64,000 nucleotides of DNA from Nitrosovibrio sp. Nv6 (GCF_900110495.1 NZ_FODX01000001.1:124001-188000); one strand, 5' to 3'; positions 17,960 to 27,534 are shown, counted from the first letter of the stretch. Notes: generated by a model not told the origin, from the letters alone. Numbers and translations are program-made.

Positions 17960-18383
17960 AAACTTCTTCCGCACGTTCAATGAACGCTTCCACAAAGCTA
18001 TTGGCTATCATGAAAAATACTGGCCCCACCAGTTTTTCGAGAAACAGGTGCGCGAATGTGTAATGCAATCGAAATTCTATTTTGCAGGCGTTTTCCGCCA
18101 GCGGTATGAAACGCCAGTGACCGTCAAGGTTCTTGAACGGCCCGTTCAGCAGGGTCATGGTAATCAATTCCGGCGGCTGCCTGATATTCTCGGTAGTGAA
18201 ACTGTGCTTGATGTGATGGTAGTCTATCTGGACAGTCGCGTGGGTAACCGACTCATTTTGCGGAACGACGGACGAACCCCCGCACCAAGGCAAAAACTTG
18301 GGATAGTCTTCTACTGCGTCCACTAGCGCAAACATACGGCTCGCAGAGTAACCGATCAGTACCGATTTCTCGATTTCAGCCAT
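17946..18383 (-). CDS. ratA: RatA-family START/Coq10-like protein
   Basis: 145 residues spanning one START/polyketide-cyclase-like fold: MAEIEKSVLIGYSASRMFALV (in part), VEDYPKFLPWCGGS, the YTFAHLF region, and a C-terminal amphipathic helix FMIANSFVEAFIERAEEVYG. Family knowledge: E. coli RatA was reported to block 70S association, while homologous COQ10 proteins bind ubiquinone. The residue pattern FLPWC is common to both. It overlaps rnfH and is divergent from smpB, with 96 bases between starts. Confidence 0.88.
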   Translation of the reverse strand: MAEIEKSVLIGYSASRMFALVDAVEDYPKFLPWCGGSSVVPQNESVTHATVQIDYHHIKHSFTTENIRQPPELITMTLLNGPFKNLDGHWRFIPLAENACKIEFRLHYTFAHLFLEKLVGPVFFMIANSFVEAFIERAEEVYGSS

Positions 18384-18479
18384 AAGATAGAGATAAACCG
18401 CCCTGATCCAACGAGACCCTATTGAAAGCTGTTAAAATACACCAAACCCGCTCGGAACTCACCCTTTTTCTTCCCTTAC

Positions 18480-18923
18480 ATGAGTATTATCCAGAATAAA
18501 AAAGCTTTTTACGATTATTTTATCGAGGAGAAATATGAAACCGGCGTAGTTTTCGAGGGTTGGGAGGTCAAGGCTATTCGAGCGGGGCGGGTGCAGTTAA
18601 AAGAAGCTTATGTCGTCTTGCGCAACGGTGAACTGTTCCTCATCGGCTGTCATATCAGTCCTTTGTTAACGGCCTCGACCCATATCCAGCCGGATCCAGT
18701 GCGTACCCGTAAACTGCTGTTACACGCCGAGGAAATTAAACGGCTCATCGGTAAGGTGGAGCGCGCCGGCTACACGTTGGTGCCTTTGGATATGCACTAT
18801 AAAGCGGGCAAAATCAAGCTCGAAATCGGTCTTGCCAAAGGCAAGAAGCAACATGACAAACGCGAATCCGAGAAACAGAAGGAATGGACGCGCGACAAGC
18901 AGCGATTGATGCGCGCCAAATAA
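18480..18923 (+). CDS. smpB: SsrA-binding protein SmpB
   Basis: 147 residues. The OB-fold body has [20 protein letters not shown] (in part), [20 protein letters not shown] and GCHISPL. It ends with the basic tail [21 protein letters not shown] (in part), which becomes ordered in the ribosome decoding centre. It binds tmRNA and rescues stalled ribosomes. No tmRNA gene was seen nearby. It lies divergent from ratA, the usual gammaproteobacterial and betaproteobacterial arrangement. Confidence 0.96.
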   Translation: MSIIQNKKAFYDYFIEEKYETGVVFEGWEVKAIRAGRVQLKEAYVVLRNGELFLIGCHISPLLTASTHIQPDPVRTRKLLLHAEEIKRLIGKVERAGYTLVPLDMHYKAGKIKLEIGLAKGKKQHDKRESEKQKEWTRDKQRLMRAK

Positions 18924-18954
18924 ATCCTTAAGCCCTTAAATTAAATTATTTGCC

Positions 18955-20022
18955 ATGCAACTTGCTCAGACATCGTTAATTCCACCCAAAACCGATTACC
19001 ATTTCACCATGCAAAAACCCATCGCCATCTGGCTGCTTGCCTGCTGTGCTCTGGTATTTGCCATGGTGGTTGTCGGCGGCGTCACCCGGCTTACCCATTC
19101 AGGATTATCCATTGTCGAATGGCAGCCCATCGTTGGCACCATGCCCCCACTCAGCCAGGGTGATTGGGACGAACTTTTTGAAAAATATCATCAGACGCCT
19201 CAATATAAAAAGATCAATCTCGGCATGAGCCTGGATGAATTCAAAAGCATTTTCTGGTGGGAATATTTCCACCGGTTGCTGGGGCGTGTCATCGGACTGG
19301 CTTTTTTTATTCCCTTTTTGTATTTCATTGCAAAAAAGGCAATAGACCGGCCATTGGGTCTGAAACTAGCCGGAATCTTCTTGTTGGGTGGTTTGCAGGG
19401 GGGGATGGGGTGGTATATGGTAAAAAGCGGGTTGGTGGATAATCCGCATGTCAGCCAATATCGCCTCACCGCGCATTTGGGACTTGCCTTCGCTATTTAT
19501 GCCGCCATGTTTTGGGTGGCGCTGGATCTGCTTTACCCGGTCGGCATATCGCTTGCGAGCAGTGGGTTACGCAGTTTGCGCCGTTTTTCAATCGCGCTGA
19601 CCTCGCTGATATTCATAATGATCTTATCCGGAGGATTTGTGGCCGGTATCCAGGCGGGCATGGCCTACAACACCTTTCCTCTGATGGATGGCCACATCAT
19701 CCCACCTGAATTATTCGTGCTGGAACCATGGTACCGAAATTTCTTCGACAATATGACGACGGTACAATTCGATCATCGCCTTATTGCCTGGACGCTCGCG
19801 TTTCTGGTACCAGTTTTCTGGTATAAATCCAGAAGCGTACCGCTTGACGGTTCGGCTCGTCTGGCGTGCAGCCTGCTGCTGATCATGCTGGCGGTACAGA
19901 TAAGCCTGGGCATTTCAACGTTGCTGCTTGTCGTCCCTCTGCCATTAGCGGCAGCTCATCAGGCGGGTGCCGTGTTGCTGTTTACGGCCGCCCTTTGGGT
20001 CAATCACCGATTGAGTGGTTAA
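18955..20022 (+). CDS. ctaA: Heme A synthase (CtaA/COX15)
   Basis: 355 residues with eight predicted transmembrane helices in two four-helix halves. The four heme-ligand histidines are in context: [27 protein letters not shown] and [28 protein letters not shown] (in part) is the N-terminal signature. It oxidises heme O to heme A for aa3-type cytochrome oxidase in the inner membrane. No Shine-Dalgarno marks ATG 18955; the in-frame ATG at 19009 ([10 protein letters not shown]) is an equally good start. No ctaB or cox genes are adjacent in the window. Confidence 0.93.
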   Translation: MQLAQTSLIPPKTDYHFTMQKPIAIWLLACCALVFAMVVVGGVTRLTHSGLSIVEWQPIVGTMPPLSQGDWDELFEKYHQTPQYKKINLGMSLDEFKSIFWWEYFHRLLGRVIGLAFFIPFLYFIAKKAIDRPLGLKLAGIFLLGGLQGGMGWYMVKSGLVDNPHVSQYRLTAHLGLAFAIYAAMFWVALDLLYPVGISLASSGLRSLRRFSIALTSLIFIMILSGGFVAGIQAGMAYNTFPLMDGHIIPPELFVLEPWYRNFFDNMTTVQFDHRLIAWTLAFLVPVFWYKSRSVPLDGSARLACSLLLIMLAVQISLGISTLLLVVPLPLAAAHQAGAVLLFTAALWVNHRLSG

Positions 20023-20414
20023 ACAAGGTTCTTCGAATAGGCTATGCGAGCGCGAGGAAGGGGATAAGGGAATAAGGGGGGAGGGGCAAGCAAGCGATTC
20101 TTTCAATAAAACCGGAAAAGCTCGCGCTTGTGAAATGCCGCCAAGTTCGAATCAGCAGATTCACTCAATCCTAACCTTGTAAAGACTAGCAGAAAAGCAA
20201 TAGTCCCGCACCGTCACAGGTAAAATGCCAGACTCAGGCAGTTCAACCGTGGCGTTGGGTCACTGCTGTATCAAGCAGCGCTCATACAGCGCAATGCACT
20301 TGGTTTACTGGCGCGCCCCGCACATCATGCATGCCACCTCGTTTTACAAATTCTGGCAATAGGTATTGCGGAGCGCGGCGGCGTAATCCGATATCTTGGA
20401 CGAAGGTAATTTGG
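20023..20414. other. 392-bp non-coding region
   Basis: No gene is supported. It contains a G-rich potential quadruplex at 20060-20086 and otherwise unremarkable sequence up to the MITE-like element. Confidence 0.6.
20060..20086 (+). other. Putative G-quadruplex motif
   Basis: Four G runs (GGGG, GGG, GGGGGG, GGGG) with loops of 4, 5 and 1 bases satisfy the usual G3+N1-7 rule. It lies 37 bases after the ctaA stop. Folding in vivo is not shown. Confidence 0.5.
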
Positions 20415-20583
20415 CTAGCAGCCTGTCGGACTTAAAGGAAATCGACTGCAAAAGCGTCTGGCTGGTCCATATTTCGCCGCTTTTTCGGCCAATAGAATAA
20501 CTATTGGCCTTCAAAAATCCTCAAAATCTGTCCTTACCCAGTCACTTTTTCGCTTCGATTCTTCAAGTCCGACAGGCTGCTAG
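20415..20583. mobile_element. MITE-like element with 19-bp terminal inverted repeats
   Basis: Perfect inverted repeats lie at 20415-20433 (ctagcagcctgtcggactt) and 20565-20583. Because CTAG is itself palindromic, this can also be read as 15-bp inverted repeats flanked by a 4-bp CTAG target duplication. The 169-bp element has no coding capacity and carries an internal perfect 9-bp hairpin, GGCCAATAG/CTATTGGCC, at 20488-20510. The size and structure are those of a non-autonomous element mobilised in trans. The CTAG target would fit IS5- or IS1182-type transposases, but this is inference. Its right end supplies the ccmI stop codon. Confidence 0.75.
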
Positions 20584-21896
20584 GGTAGCTGCTGATCAAT
20601 TACAAAATTAATACCCTTGCTGCCAATCCTGATGGGTTCACTGAAACCCTGCAGATCGCCGCTTTGTGGCATGGGAGATCCAGATTTGGAGATTCTGGCG
20701 CCCACTACGACCTCATTGGGAAAAGTGGACAGCTGGACGCCGGACCTGGCCATGGAGTCGTTCAGTGAAAAGGACGCGGGTAAATCCTTGACTTGCAGGC
20801 GCAACGTCGCCAGCGGTGCCTTTGGCCCCGTTTTAGCGCGGGCAAAAATATACAAACTGTCATTGGGAGATGCCTTGCCAGCCAGGGCAGGGCTTATCGT
20901 GACTGTACCGGAAAGCGTGCCTGATGTGGCAGTCCCGGCTGCCGCTACTGACTCTGATTTGCTCTCCCCAGGCGGTGGAACCCGACTGCCCGGCGACTGT
21001 TCCTGCGCTCTTGCCACCAGACTACCTTTTCCTGCCGCCAGAGATTTTGCTTCCGCAATACTGTTGTTAACGGATTGCACCAGCTCGGCCTCGGACGGCG
21101 GAATGAGCGCCAGTAATTTTTCCCAGTAGGCGGCCGCCTCCTTGTATTTTTTCTGCTCAAATTCGGCGGTGCCCGCCAGTGCCAGCGCCTTGGGGTTGAC
21201 GGGGTCGAGGCGTAGTGCCTTGTTGATCAGCTCCAAAGGCTCCCCCAGCAGACTGCCGTTGTTCGTCATCGCAACAATATCGGCATAATCGGTAAGGAAT
21301 TCCGGATTATCAGGGGACAAGGCAAGCACTTTTTCGTAAGCATCCTTTGCCTCGTTGAAACGTTGCATCATTGCGTAGGTACGACCCAGCATGAGCCAGC
21401 CTTCTATATCGTCGGGCTGCTCCTGGAGGCGTGCAGTAAGATTTTCCAGTACGGACGAAATGTTTGCATGACCGCCATCGTCCGTTGCCCCAGCCATCGG
21501 CATTTGTTCCATGGCAGATTGTGGCAGCAACGCTTTCGTATTGCCAAGCCAGAGATAGAGTGATATTGCCAGAAGCGGTACTATCAGAATTGTCAATGTT
21601 ATGGTCGCAACATTGCGGTTGCCGCCCATAATTGCCGCAGTCATGGTTTCTCCTTCGGGTATGTCCTGCAGCATCCGGTGCTGTAATTCCCGCTTGCTTT
21701 GTTCGTATTGCTCGCGAGTCAGAACGTCGTTGAGGAAATCGCTATCGAGTTCGGCCAGTTGATCGCGATAGATGCTGATATTGGTCGCGTCGCGCTCGAC
21801 ACCCTCTTGACGATTCTTTTTACTCCACAATGTCGGGAGGACGAACAGCAACGCACCGACAATAAATATGCCGGCTACCACCCAGAATGACGTCAT
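20580..21896 (-). CDS. ccmI: Cytochrome c biogenesis protein CcmI (TPR domain)
   Basis: 438 residues. Two transmembrane helices flank the short cytosolic region: TSFWVVAGIFIVGALLFVLP (in part) and, after RDQLAELDSDF, TLTILIVPLLAISLYLWLGN (in part). The periplasmic part has TPR repeats (about 150-290, with EGWLMLGRTYAMMQRFNEAKD, in part) and a C-terminal beta domain of the kind found in CcmI/CycH. It holds apocytochrome c for the heme ligation complex. The start overlaps ccmH by 4 bases. The TAG stop at 20580-20582 is provided by the CTAG end of the MITE-like element; the protein end VIDQQLP looks complete. Confidence 0.92.
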   Translation of the reverse strand: MTSFWVVAGIFIVGALLFVLPTLWSKKNRQEGVERDATNISIYRDQLAELDSDFLNDVLTREQYEQSKRELQHRMLQDIPEGETMTAAIMGGNRNVATITLTILIVPLLAISLYLWLGNTKALLPQSAMEQMPMAGATDDGGHANISSVLENLTARLQEQPDDIEGWLMLGRTYAMMQRFNEAKDAYEKVLALSPDNPEFLTDYADIVAMTNNGSLLGEPLELINKALRLDPVNPKALALAGTAEFEQKKYKEAAAYWEKLLALIPPSEAELVQSVNNSIAEAKSLAAGKGSLVARAQEQSPGSRVPPPGESKSESVAAAGTATSGTLSGTVTISPALAGKASPNDSLYIFARAKTGPKAPLATLRLQVKDLPASFSLNDSMARSGVQLSTFPNEVVVGARISKSGSPMPQSGDLQGFSEPIRIGSKGINFVIDQQLP

Positions 21897-22441
21897 GCGT
21901 TGTTACCCTTGCTTTCCTTTAGCAGGGCTTCAGCCTGCTTGCGCTGCTGTTCGGATAGCATTGGTTCTTCAGTCTGGCTACGGCGGCGTTTGAGGTAAAC
22001 AACCAGTATTACCGCCCCCATTATCAGAAAAATGAAAGGACCGAACCACAGGAAAATTGTCGTAGGCTTGACCGGCGGGTTATAGAGCACAAAATCCCCA
22101 TAACGCGCTACCAAAAAATCAACAATTTCCTTATCACTTTTGTTAGCCCGCATCTGTTCGCGGATTTCACGTCTCAGGTCGTTGGCAAAATCTGCTCGAG
22201 AACCGGCCAGCGATTCGTTCTGGCATACGAGGCAGCGTAAATCTTCCGATAACGCAATCATGCGTCTCTCGATTTCGGGATCCTCGGCCACCGGCGCAGC
22301 TTCCTTAGCCCATCCAGGGGATAGCAAAAGCATCAAGGCGAGCATCAGGATTATTTTTCCCATGCTAAAAAAATGTTCTCGCATAGTAAAACGCGAGTGC
22401 ACAGAAATAAGATTCACTGAGGGAAATAGAAGCATGGTCAT
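21893..22441 (-). CDS. ccmH: Cytochrome c maturation thiol oxidoreductase subunit (CcmH/CycL type)
   Basis: 182 residues from ATG 22439-22441, which has AAGGAG at good spacing and overlaps the ccmG stop as ATGA. The in-frame Met27 (22363) would give a more usual signal peptide, so the true N terminus is uncertain. The redox motif LRCLVCQNESLAGS has Cys70 and Cys73. A C-terminal helix IFLWFGPFIFLIMGAVILVV (in part) anchors it, followed by RRR. Family knowledge: it reduces the apocytochrome CXXCH disulfide before heme attachment, in a complex with CcmF and CcmI. Confidence 0.92.
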   Translation of the reverse strand: MTMLLFPSVNLISVHSRFTMREHFFSMGKIILMLALMLLLSPGWAKEAAPVAEDPEIERRMIALSEDLRCLVCQNESLAGSRADFANDLRREIREQMRANKSDKEIVDFLVARYGDFVLYNPPVKPTTIFLWFGPFIFLIMGAVILVVYLKRRRSQTEEPMLSEQQRKQAEALLKESKGNNA

Positions 22442-22962
22442 CCCTGAAGCTCCTTCACCAGCGGCAGGATTGTTTTCTCAAGTGCTTCCACTGTTATAGG
22501 ACCAATCTGTTTGTATCGAATAACTCCATTTTTGTCGATGACATATGTCTCCGGCACACCGTAGACCCCAAATTCTATGCCTGTCCTGCCTTCCGGATCC
22601 CGCACACTGACCGTGTAAGGGTCTCCAAACTGCCTCAGCCATTGTAAAGCCAGATCGCGCTCGTCCTTATAGTTGAGGCCGTAGACCGGCACTATTCCGG
22701 ATTTAGCCAATTCGACCATTAACGGATGTTCTTGACGACAAGAGACACACCATGAAGCCCAGACATTCAACAGCCAAACCTTTCCCAGATTATCCTTCGA
22801 CGTCAGCGTCTTGTCCGATTCGTGGAGTTGCTCTAACTGGAATTCAGGCGCAGGCTTCCCGATTAAAGGGGAAGGGACCTGCCGGGGATTGAGATTCAGA
22901 CCTACCAGCAGAAAACCGACAAGCACGATGAATGCCGCCAATGGCAGCAGGAAACGCGTCAT
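22438..22962 (-). CDS. ccmG: Periplasmic thiol:disulfide oxidoreductase CcmG/DsbE
   Basis: 174 residues. One N-terminal membrane anchor (FLLPLAAFIVLVGFLLVGL, in part) is followed by a thioredoxin fold. The active site WASWCVSCRQEHP has Cys72 and Cys75, and cis-Pro is in GVPETYVID. It passes reducing equivalents from CcdA/DsbD to CcmH or apocytochrome c. It overlaps ccmF by 4 bases and ccmH by 4 bases, indicating a translationally coupled operon. Confidence 0.95.
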   Translation of the reverse strand: MTRFLLPLAAFIVLVGFLLVGLNLNPRQVPSPLIGKPAPEFQLEQLHESDKTLTSKDNLGKVWLLNVWASWCVSCRQEHPLMVELAKSGIVPVYGLNYKDERDLALQWLRQFGDPYTVSVRDPEGRTGIEFGVYGVPETYVIDKNGVIRYKQIGPITVEALEKTILPLVKELQG

Positions 22963-24998
22963 GCCTTCTTGCTCCTCGCAATCATGGGCGCAGCCGGAGC
23001 CTTCTTGCCGGCCGGGATTTTCTTGCCGCTAGCTTTTCTGTCATCGGCAGGTTCACGTTCCTCGCGTGGCGATAGACGATAACGCCTGTCAGTTACGGCC
23101 AACGCGCCTCCAAAGGCCATCAGCAAGCACCCAAACCAGATCCAGTCGACGAATGGCTTATGGTAAACCCGTACCACCCATGCTCCGTTCTCAAGCGGTT
23201 CGCCCAGGGCAACATACAGGTCGCGCAGGAAGCCGGTATCGATCGCAGCTTCCGTCATAGCCATTCCAGAGGCGTTGTAAACCCGTTTTTCAGGTTCCAT
23301 GACGCCAACTTTTTCGCCGTTCCGCAGTACATCCACATTGCCGATATCGGCAATGTAATTGGGGCCCGGCGCCTTTTTAGCGCCATTGAAGCGGAATGTG
23401 TAGCCACCGACCTCCACCGTTTCGCCAATTGCCATGCGCACATCTTTTTCGGTTTCATAACCACCGACCAAAGTTACACCGATAACGAAGACCGCTATAC
23501 CCAGATGCGCAAAATGCATGCCGTAGTAGCTACGCGATTGTGCGGCAAGTTTTGCGAATAAACCTATCTTGCCACTGCTCCGCAACCGGTGTGTCAGGCT
23601 GACGGCTATAGTTGAAATTACCCAGAAAGCGAGCAGCAAACCGAAACTTACGAAAGGTTTCCATTCACCCATGACAAACGGCATCAGCAGGGCGGTGACG
23701 AGACTCACGGCAAAAGCCCAGCGCAAGCGTATTGCGAGTTCAGGTATGCTTGCCTGTTTCCAGCGCGCAAGGGGGCCAACACCCATCAAAAATATTGCGG
23801 GCGTCATCAATGGCACGAATACGGCTTCGAAATAGGGAGGCCCGACCGATATTTTTCCGAGCTCAAGCGCATCCATGATCAGCGGATAAAGCGTACCCAG
23901 CAGAATGCTGCCCGCCGCGACCATCATCAATAGATTATTGCCAAGCAGCATCGATTCTCTCGAAACCAGTTCAAATTTGCCACCCAGGCCAATTTTTGGT
24001 GCGCGCCAGGCAAAAAGCAGCAGGGAACTCCCAATGACGATAACCAGAAAGGCGAGGATGAATATGCCGCGCTTGGGATCCGTTGCAAAAGCATGCACCG
24101 AAGTCAATACCCCCGAGCGAACCAGGAATGTACCGAGGAGGCTCAAGGAAAACGCGCATATTGCCAGTAGCACCGTCCAGCTCTTGAAGCCTCCCCGTTT
24201 TTCGGTTACTGCAAGGGAGTGAACCAGCGCCGTTCCCACCAGCCATGGCATGAACGAGGCGTTTTCAACGGGGTCCCAGAACCACCAGCCGCCCCATCCG
24301 AGTTCATAATAGGCCCACCAGCTTCCCAGCATGATACCGATGGTGAGAAACAACCATGCGACCGTCGTCCATGGACGTGACCAACGCGCCCAGGTTGCGT
24401 CCATTTGTCCACTTAACAGCGCGGAAATAGCGAAGGCGAACGCGACTGAAAAGCCTACGTAACCCATATAAAGCATAGGTGGATGAACAACCATGCCCGG
24501 GTCCTGCAGCAAAGGGTTAAGATCGCTTCCTTCCATTGCACCCGGCAGCATCCGTTCAAAAGGGTTGGAAGTGAAAAGCATGAACAAAATAAAACCAACG
24601 CTCACCAGGCCCATAACGCCTAGCACCCGCGCCACCATGTCGTTAGGCAGATGGCGGCTGAATACGCTGACTGCAACCGACCAGCTCGCCAGCATCAATG
24701 TCCACAGCAACAAGGAACCTTCATGCGAACCCCAGGTAGCCGCAAATCGATACTCCACCGGCAATTTCGAATTGGAGTTTTGCGCGACGTTTATTACCGA
24801 GAAGTCGCTGGTGACGAATGAATAGGCCAGACAGAAAAATGCGATGACGACAAATACAAACTGTCCCTGAACTACCGGACGCGCGAGCGCAATCCAGGAG
24901 GGTATGCCACGGGCGGCACCAATAATGGGCAGGGTACCTTGTATAAGTGCCAGCAGAAGGGCGAGTATCAGAGCGAAATTACCAAGTTCTGGGATCAT
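22959..24998 (-). CDS. ccmF: Heme lyase CcmF
   Basis: 679 residues, many transmembrane helices. The tryptophan-rich heme-handling WWD segment reads GGWWFWDPVENASFMPWLVG (in part). Other family marks are WGSHEGSLLLW, the conserved NPFERMLP and VHPPMLYMGYVG region, and a large periplasmic loop near the C terminus. A Lys/Ala-rich cytosolic tail (GKKIPAGKKAPAAP) is unusual but harmless. It ligates heme from holo-CcmE to apocytochrome c. ccmE lies 107 bases upstream. Confidence 0.96.
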   Translation of the reverse strand: MIPELGNFALILALLLALIQGTLPIIGAARGIPSWIALARPVVQGQFVFVVIAFFCLAYSFVTSDFSVINVAQNSNSKLPVEYRFAATWGSHEGSLLLWTLMLASWSVAVSVFSRHLPNDMVARVLGVMGLVSVGFILFMLFTSNPFERMLPGAMEGSDLNPLLQDPGMVVHPPMLYMGYVGFSVAFAFAISALLSGQMDATWARWSRPWTTVAWLFLTIGIMLGSWWAYYELGWGGWWFWDPVENASFMPWLVGTALVHSLAVTEKRGGFKSWTVLLAICAFSLSLLGTFLVRSGVLTSVHAFATDPKRGIFILAFLVIVIGSSLLLFAWRAPKIGLGGKFELVSRESMLLGNNLLMMVAAGSILLGTLYPLIMDALELGKISVGPPYFEAVFVPLMTPAIFLMGVGPLARWKQASIPELAIRLRWAFAVSLVTALLMPFVMGEWKPFVSFGLLLAFWVISTIAVSLTHRLRSSGKIGLFAKLAAQSRSYYGMHFAHLGIAVFVIGVTLVGGYETEKDVRMAIGETVEVGGYTFRFNGAKKAPGPNYIADIGNVDVLRNGEKVGVMEPEKRVYNASGMAMTEAAIDTGFLRDLYVALGEPLENGAWVVRVYHKPFVDWIWFGCLLMAFGGALAVTDRRYRLSPREEREPADDRKASGKKIPAGKKAPAAPMIARSKKA

Positions 24999-25105
24999 GG
25001 TCAGGGCTATGAGTTATGGATTGAAAATAGGAAATGTGGCCAGGATTGGGCCAGGTTTGAAAGGTTTCCGGTCCTGCCAAACCTCCGCCCACAATATTAT
25101 TCGTG

Positions 25106-25555
25106 CTATTGCACCAGCACCGTTTTACGTGCCTTATCCGCCTGGTCCAACGCGTCCGCGGCTTCCGGCGGCATGTAATTTTCATCGTGTTTTGCGAGTA
25201 CCTCGTCTGCGCGGAAAACGCCATCCTGCGCCAGTTTTCCCTGAGCTACCACACCTTTGCCTTCCTTGAACAAATCGGGAAGAATGCCTGTATACACTAC
25301 CGGAATAACTTTTGCGGTATCCGTCACCACGAAATTCACTGTCACGCCATCGTTCTGACGCTTGACGCTGCCTTCTTCCACGAGGCCGCCGATACGAAAG
25401 CTCTTGCCCATGGGAGCTTCCTTGTTGGCTACCTGGGTAGGGCTGAAGAAAAATACCAGATTGCTCTGGAATGCATTCAAAACCAGTATGGAAGCAACGC
25501 CCAATGCGGTTACGCTCGAGGCGATGATTGCCAGTTTTTTATGACGTGGTTTCAT
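25106..25555 (-). CDS. ccmE: Cytochrome c-type biogenesis heme chaperone CcmE
   Basis: 149 residues. A single N-terminal anchor ([18 protein letters not shown]) precedes the OB-fold domain, with [20 protein letters not shown] and [21 protein letters not shown] (in part). The covalent heme-binding His123 lies in [10 protein letters not shown] with Tyr127 as likely axial ligand. It overlaps the ccmD stop as ATGA. Confidence 0.95.
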   Translation of the reverse strand: MKPRHKKLAIIASSVTALGVASILVLNAFQSNLVFFFSPTQVANKEAPMGKSFRIGGLVEEGSVKRQNDGVTVNFVVTDTAKVIPVVYTGILPDLFKEGKGVVAQGKLAQDGVFRADEVLAKHDENYMPPEAADALDQADKARKTVLVQ

Positions 25556-25740
25556 TTCTCTTCTCTTGGTTGTTTAGTTGACTGATGAATCAGACTGAGA
25601 TGTCTGAGCAAAGTTCGCTTGCGGTTGAAAACCAGAAAAATTTCTCCGGCCAGGCAGAGAAGTGCTACCAGATAGGATCCCCATACGTAGAATCCGTATC
25701 CTCCCATGTCCAGAAATTCCGATAGACCACCCCAGTTCAC
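25552..25740 (-). CDS. ccmD: Heme exporter small subunit CcmD
   Basis: 62 residues from GTG 25738-25740, which overlaps the ccmC stop (GTGA) and has AGGGGG at suitable spacing. A longer in-frame start inside ccmC is less likely. One transmembrane helix ([21 protein letters not shown], in part) is followed by a basic tail, as in all CcmD. It stabilises the CcmABCD-CcmE complex. Confidence 0.9.
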   Translation of the reverse strand: MNWGGLSEFLDMGGYGFYVWGSYLVALLCLAGEIFLVFNRKRTLLRHLSLIHQSTKQPREEK

Positions 25741-26477
25741 TGTACGGCCCCCTGTAACTCGCCCACCCACGCGGTGTGGCGCTCACGTTCCAGGATAATG
25801 GCCCGTGTGCGTATCAGTATTACGGCGATTGCGTACATCCAGCATGCGATTGACATGATCAGCATGCCTGTCAGCATGGTGGATGCCATTTTCGGTGATT
25901 GGGTAAGGCTGACGGAAGCTCCCTGGTGCAGCGTATTCCACCATTTCACAGAGAAATATATGATCGGTACGTTCACTACCCCAACGAGAGCGATCATTGC
26001 GCCTGCCTTGTCGGCGCGGCGTGGGTCATCTATTGCCGCCTGCAGCGACATGAAGCCTATATAGAGGAACAGCAGGATCAATTCGGATGTGAGCCGTGCA
26101 TCCCATACCCACCAGGTTCCCCACATGGGCTTGCCCCATAGTGCGCCAGTCCATAAGGCAAGAAAAGTAAACATTGCTCCTGTCGGCGCAATGGCTGTGG
26201 CTACCATGGAAGAAAGGCGCGTGTTGAACGCAAGGCCGATACCGGACCACATCGCCATTATCACGTAGAGAAACATGGATAACCAGGCGGCAGGAACGTG
26301 AATGAAAATAATGCGATAAGCTTCACCCTGCTGAAAATCGGTGGGAGCTACAAAGAAACCGATATAAAGCCCTGCCACGAATAATACGGCCGCGGCGATG
26401 GAAAAAAACGGGATCATTTTACCGGCAAGGAAGTAGAAGCTTGCCGGAGAGGAATATTTAAACCAGTTAATCGCCAT
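25737..26477 (-). CDS. ccmC: Heme exporter protein CcmC
   Basis: 246 residues with six transmembrane helices. The tryptophan-rich motif GTWWVWDARLTSELILL and the flanking histidines in FIHVPAAW and NTLHQG are the heme-presenting elements. It loads heme onto CcmE. Its start lies 396 bases from the ccmB stop, so it probably has its own promoter here. The Shine-Dalgarno is poor (AGGA 18 bases upstream). Confidence 0.95.
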   Translation of the reverse strand: MAINWFKYSSPASFYFLAGKMIPFFSIAAAVLFVAGLYIGFFVAPTDFQQGEAYRIIFIHVPAAWLSMFLYVIMAMWSGIGLAFNTRLSSMVATAIAPTGAMFTFLALWTGALWGKPMWGTWWVWDARLTSELILLFLYIGFMSLQAAIDDPRRADKAGAMIALVGVVNVPIIYFSVKWWNTLHQGASVSLTQSPKMASTMLTGMLIMSIACWMYAIAVILIRTRAIILERERHTAWVGELQGAVQ

Positions 26478-26873
26478 ATTGAAAAATACCGGGTTCCTGT
26501 TTGAGGTGTTTGTTTTTGCGCCTCAAGTGTTGCGCCTCAAGTGCTTAACTGCAAATTTTAACCTAAAAACCTTAAATTCAGAATTGGTTTCTTTGGAAAG
26601 CTCTGAATAAGTCTCGAGTTTGGCAGCAGGGTTGCGACCGGTCTTGAATCGGAGTGGGATGACATCACAGGAGAACGGGCAACTGTAGGACGTGGGCAAG
26701 TATCATGGATTTGGCAATAAACGGTGGCTTTCTTCGTTGCCACAATCAACTTCGCTGAGCACTTTGGCGTAACGTGTGCGGACAGCCAAGTTTTACCTTC
26801 GTCATGCGTTTTATGCCCACCCTCATTTTGCCGCGCTCGGTTATCAAAATGAAAGACGTGCTCAGACTTTCCG
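26478..26873. other. 396-bp spacer that splits the ccm genes
   Basis: In most proteobacteria ccmB and ccmC are adjacent; here they are separated by sequence with no supported gene. It contains a tandem 14-bp duplication (26516-26543) and CTCTGAATAA at 26601-26610. An inverted copy of that decamer (28628-28637) lies on the far side of ccmBA. The rest looks like decayed insertion sequence, although no transposase could be recognised. Confidence 0.5.
26516..26543. repeat. Tandem 14-bp duplication (ttgcgcctcaagtg x2)
   Basis: Two perfect adjacent copies at 26516-26529 and 26530-26543, about 40 bases upstream of the ccmC start on the minus strand, in its probable promoter or leader. Confidence 0.9.
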
Positions 26874-27533
26874 TTACTCCATCGAAATCCGCAATGACAC
26901 GGCCGCGGTCCATGGCGCCAGGGCAAGAGATGCCAGCAGAAATGCACCCAGCAGCGACATATGTGCTCCAGCACCCAAACCCGCTACGCTTGCTTCCACC
27001 CCGCCGGCGCCAAATATCAGTACCGGAATATAGAGGGGCAACACCAGCAGCGACACCAGCACTCCGCCCCCTCGCAACCCCAAAGTCAGCGCCGCGCCAA
27101 TCGCACCGATCAGGCTTAATACGGGTGTTCCCAACAATAGCGAGGCCGTCAGCACAAGCAGCGCATCCGCTGATAAATCATATTGAATGCCCAGTACGGG
27201 AGCCATCAGCACCAGGGGCACACCTGTTACCAGCCAGTGCGCCAGCGCCTTGCCCAGTACAAGCAGGGATAGCGACTGGGGTGAGAGCAGCATCTGCTCC
27301 AGCGTGCCATCAAGGTGATCGCTGGAAAACATCCGCCCCAGCGACAACATCGAGGCCAGCAGTGCCGCCACCCAAACGACGCCTGGCGCCATGGTTCGGA
27401 GCATGTTCATCTCGGGCCCCACCCCGAGGGGAAACAGGCTCACGACAATGATAAAAAAAAACAGGGTTGTCAAGACATCTGACCGCCGCCGCATCGCGAG
27501 CAGAAGATCGCGCTGGATTATCTGCAGAAACAT
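26874..27533 (-). CDS. ccmB: Heme exporter permease CcmB
   Basis: 219 residues with six transmembrane helices. Family marks are FFFIIVVSLFPLGVGPE near the N terminus, APGVVWVAALLASMLSL, and the DHLDGTLEQMLLSP cytosolic loop that contacts CcmA. It forms the ABC transporter CcmAB, which releases holo-CcmE from CcmCD. It starts one base after the ccmA stop codon region, so both are co-translated. Confidence 0.94.
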   Translation of the reverse strand: MFLQIIQRDLLLAMRRRSDVLTTLFFFIIVVSLFPLGVGPEMNMLRTMAPGVVWVAALLASMLSLGRMFSSDHLDGTLEQMLLSPQSLSLLVLGKALAHWLVTGVPLVLMAPVLGIQYDLSADALLVLTASLLLGTPVLSLIGAIGAALTLGLRGGGVLVSLLVLPLYIPVLIFGAGGVEASVAGLGAGAHMSLLGAFLLASLALAPWTAAVSLRISME

Positions 27534-27534
27534 G

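Noticed and set aside
20140..20180. T-loop-like GTTCGAATC suggesting a tRNA
   Set aside because: No pairing arms, anticodon stem or acceptor stem can be built around it.
26774..27451. 225-codon plus-strand frame opposite ccmB
   Set aside because: Pro/Ala/Arg-rich shadow of the ccmB gene on the other strand.
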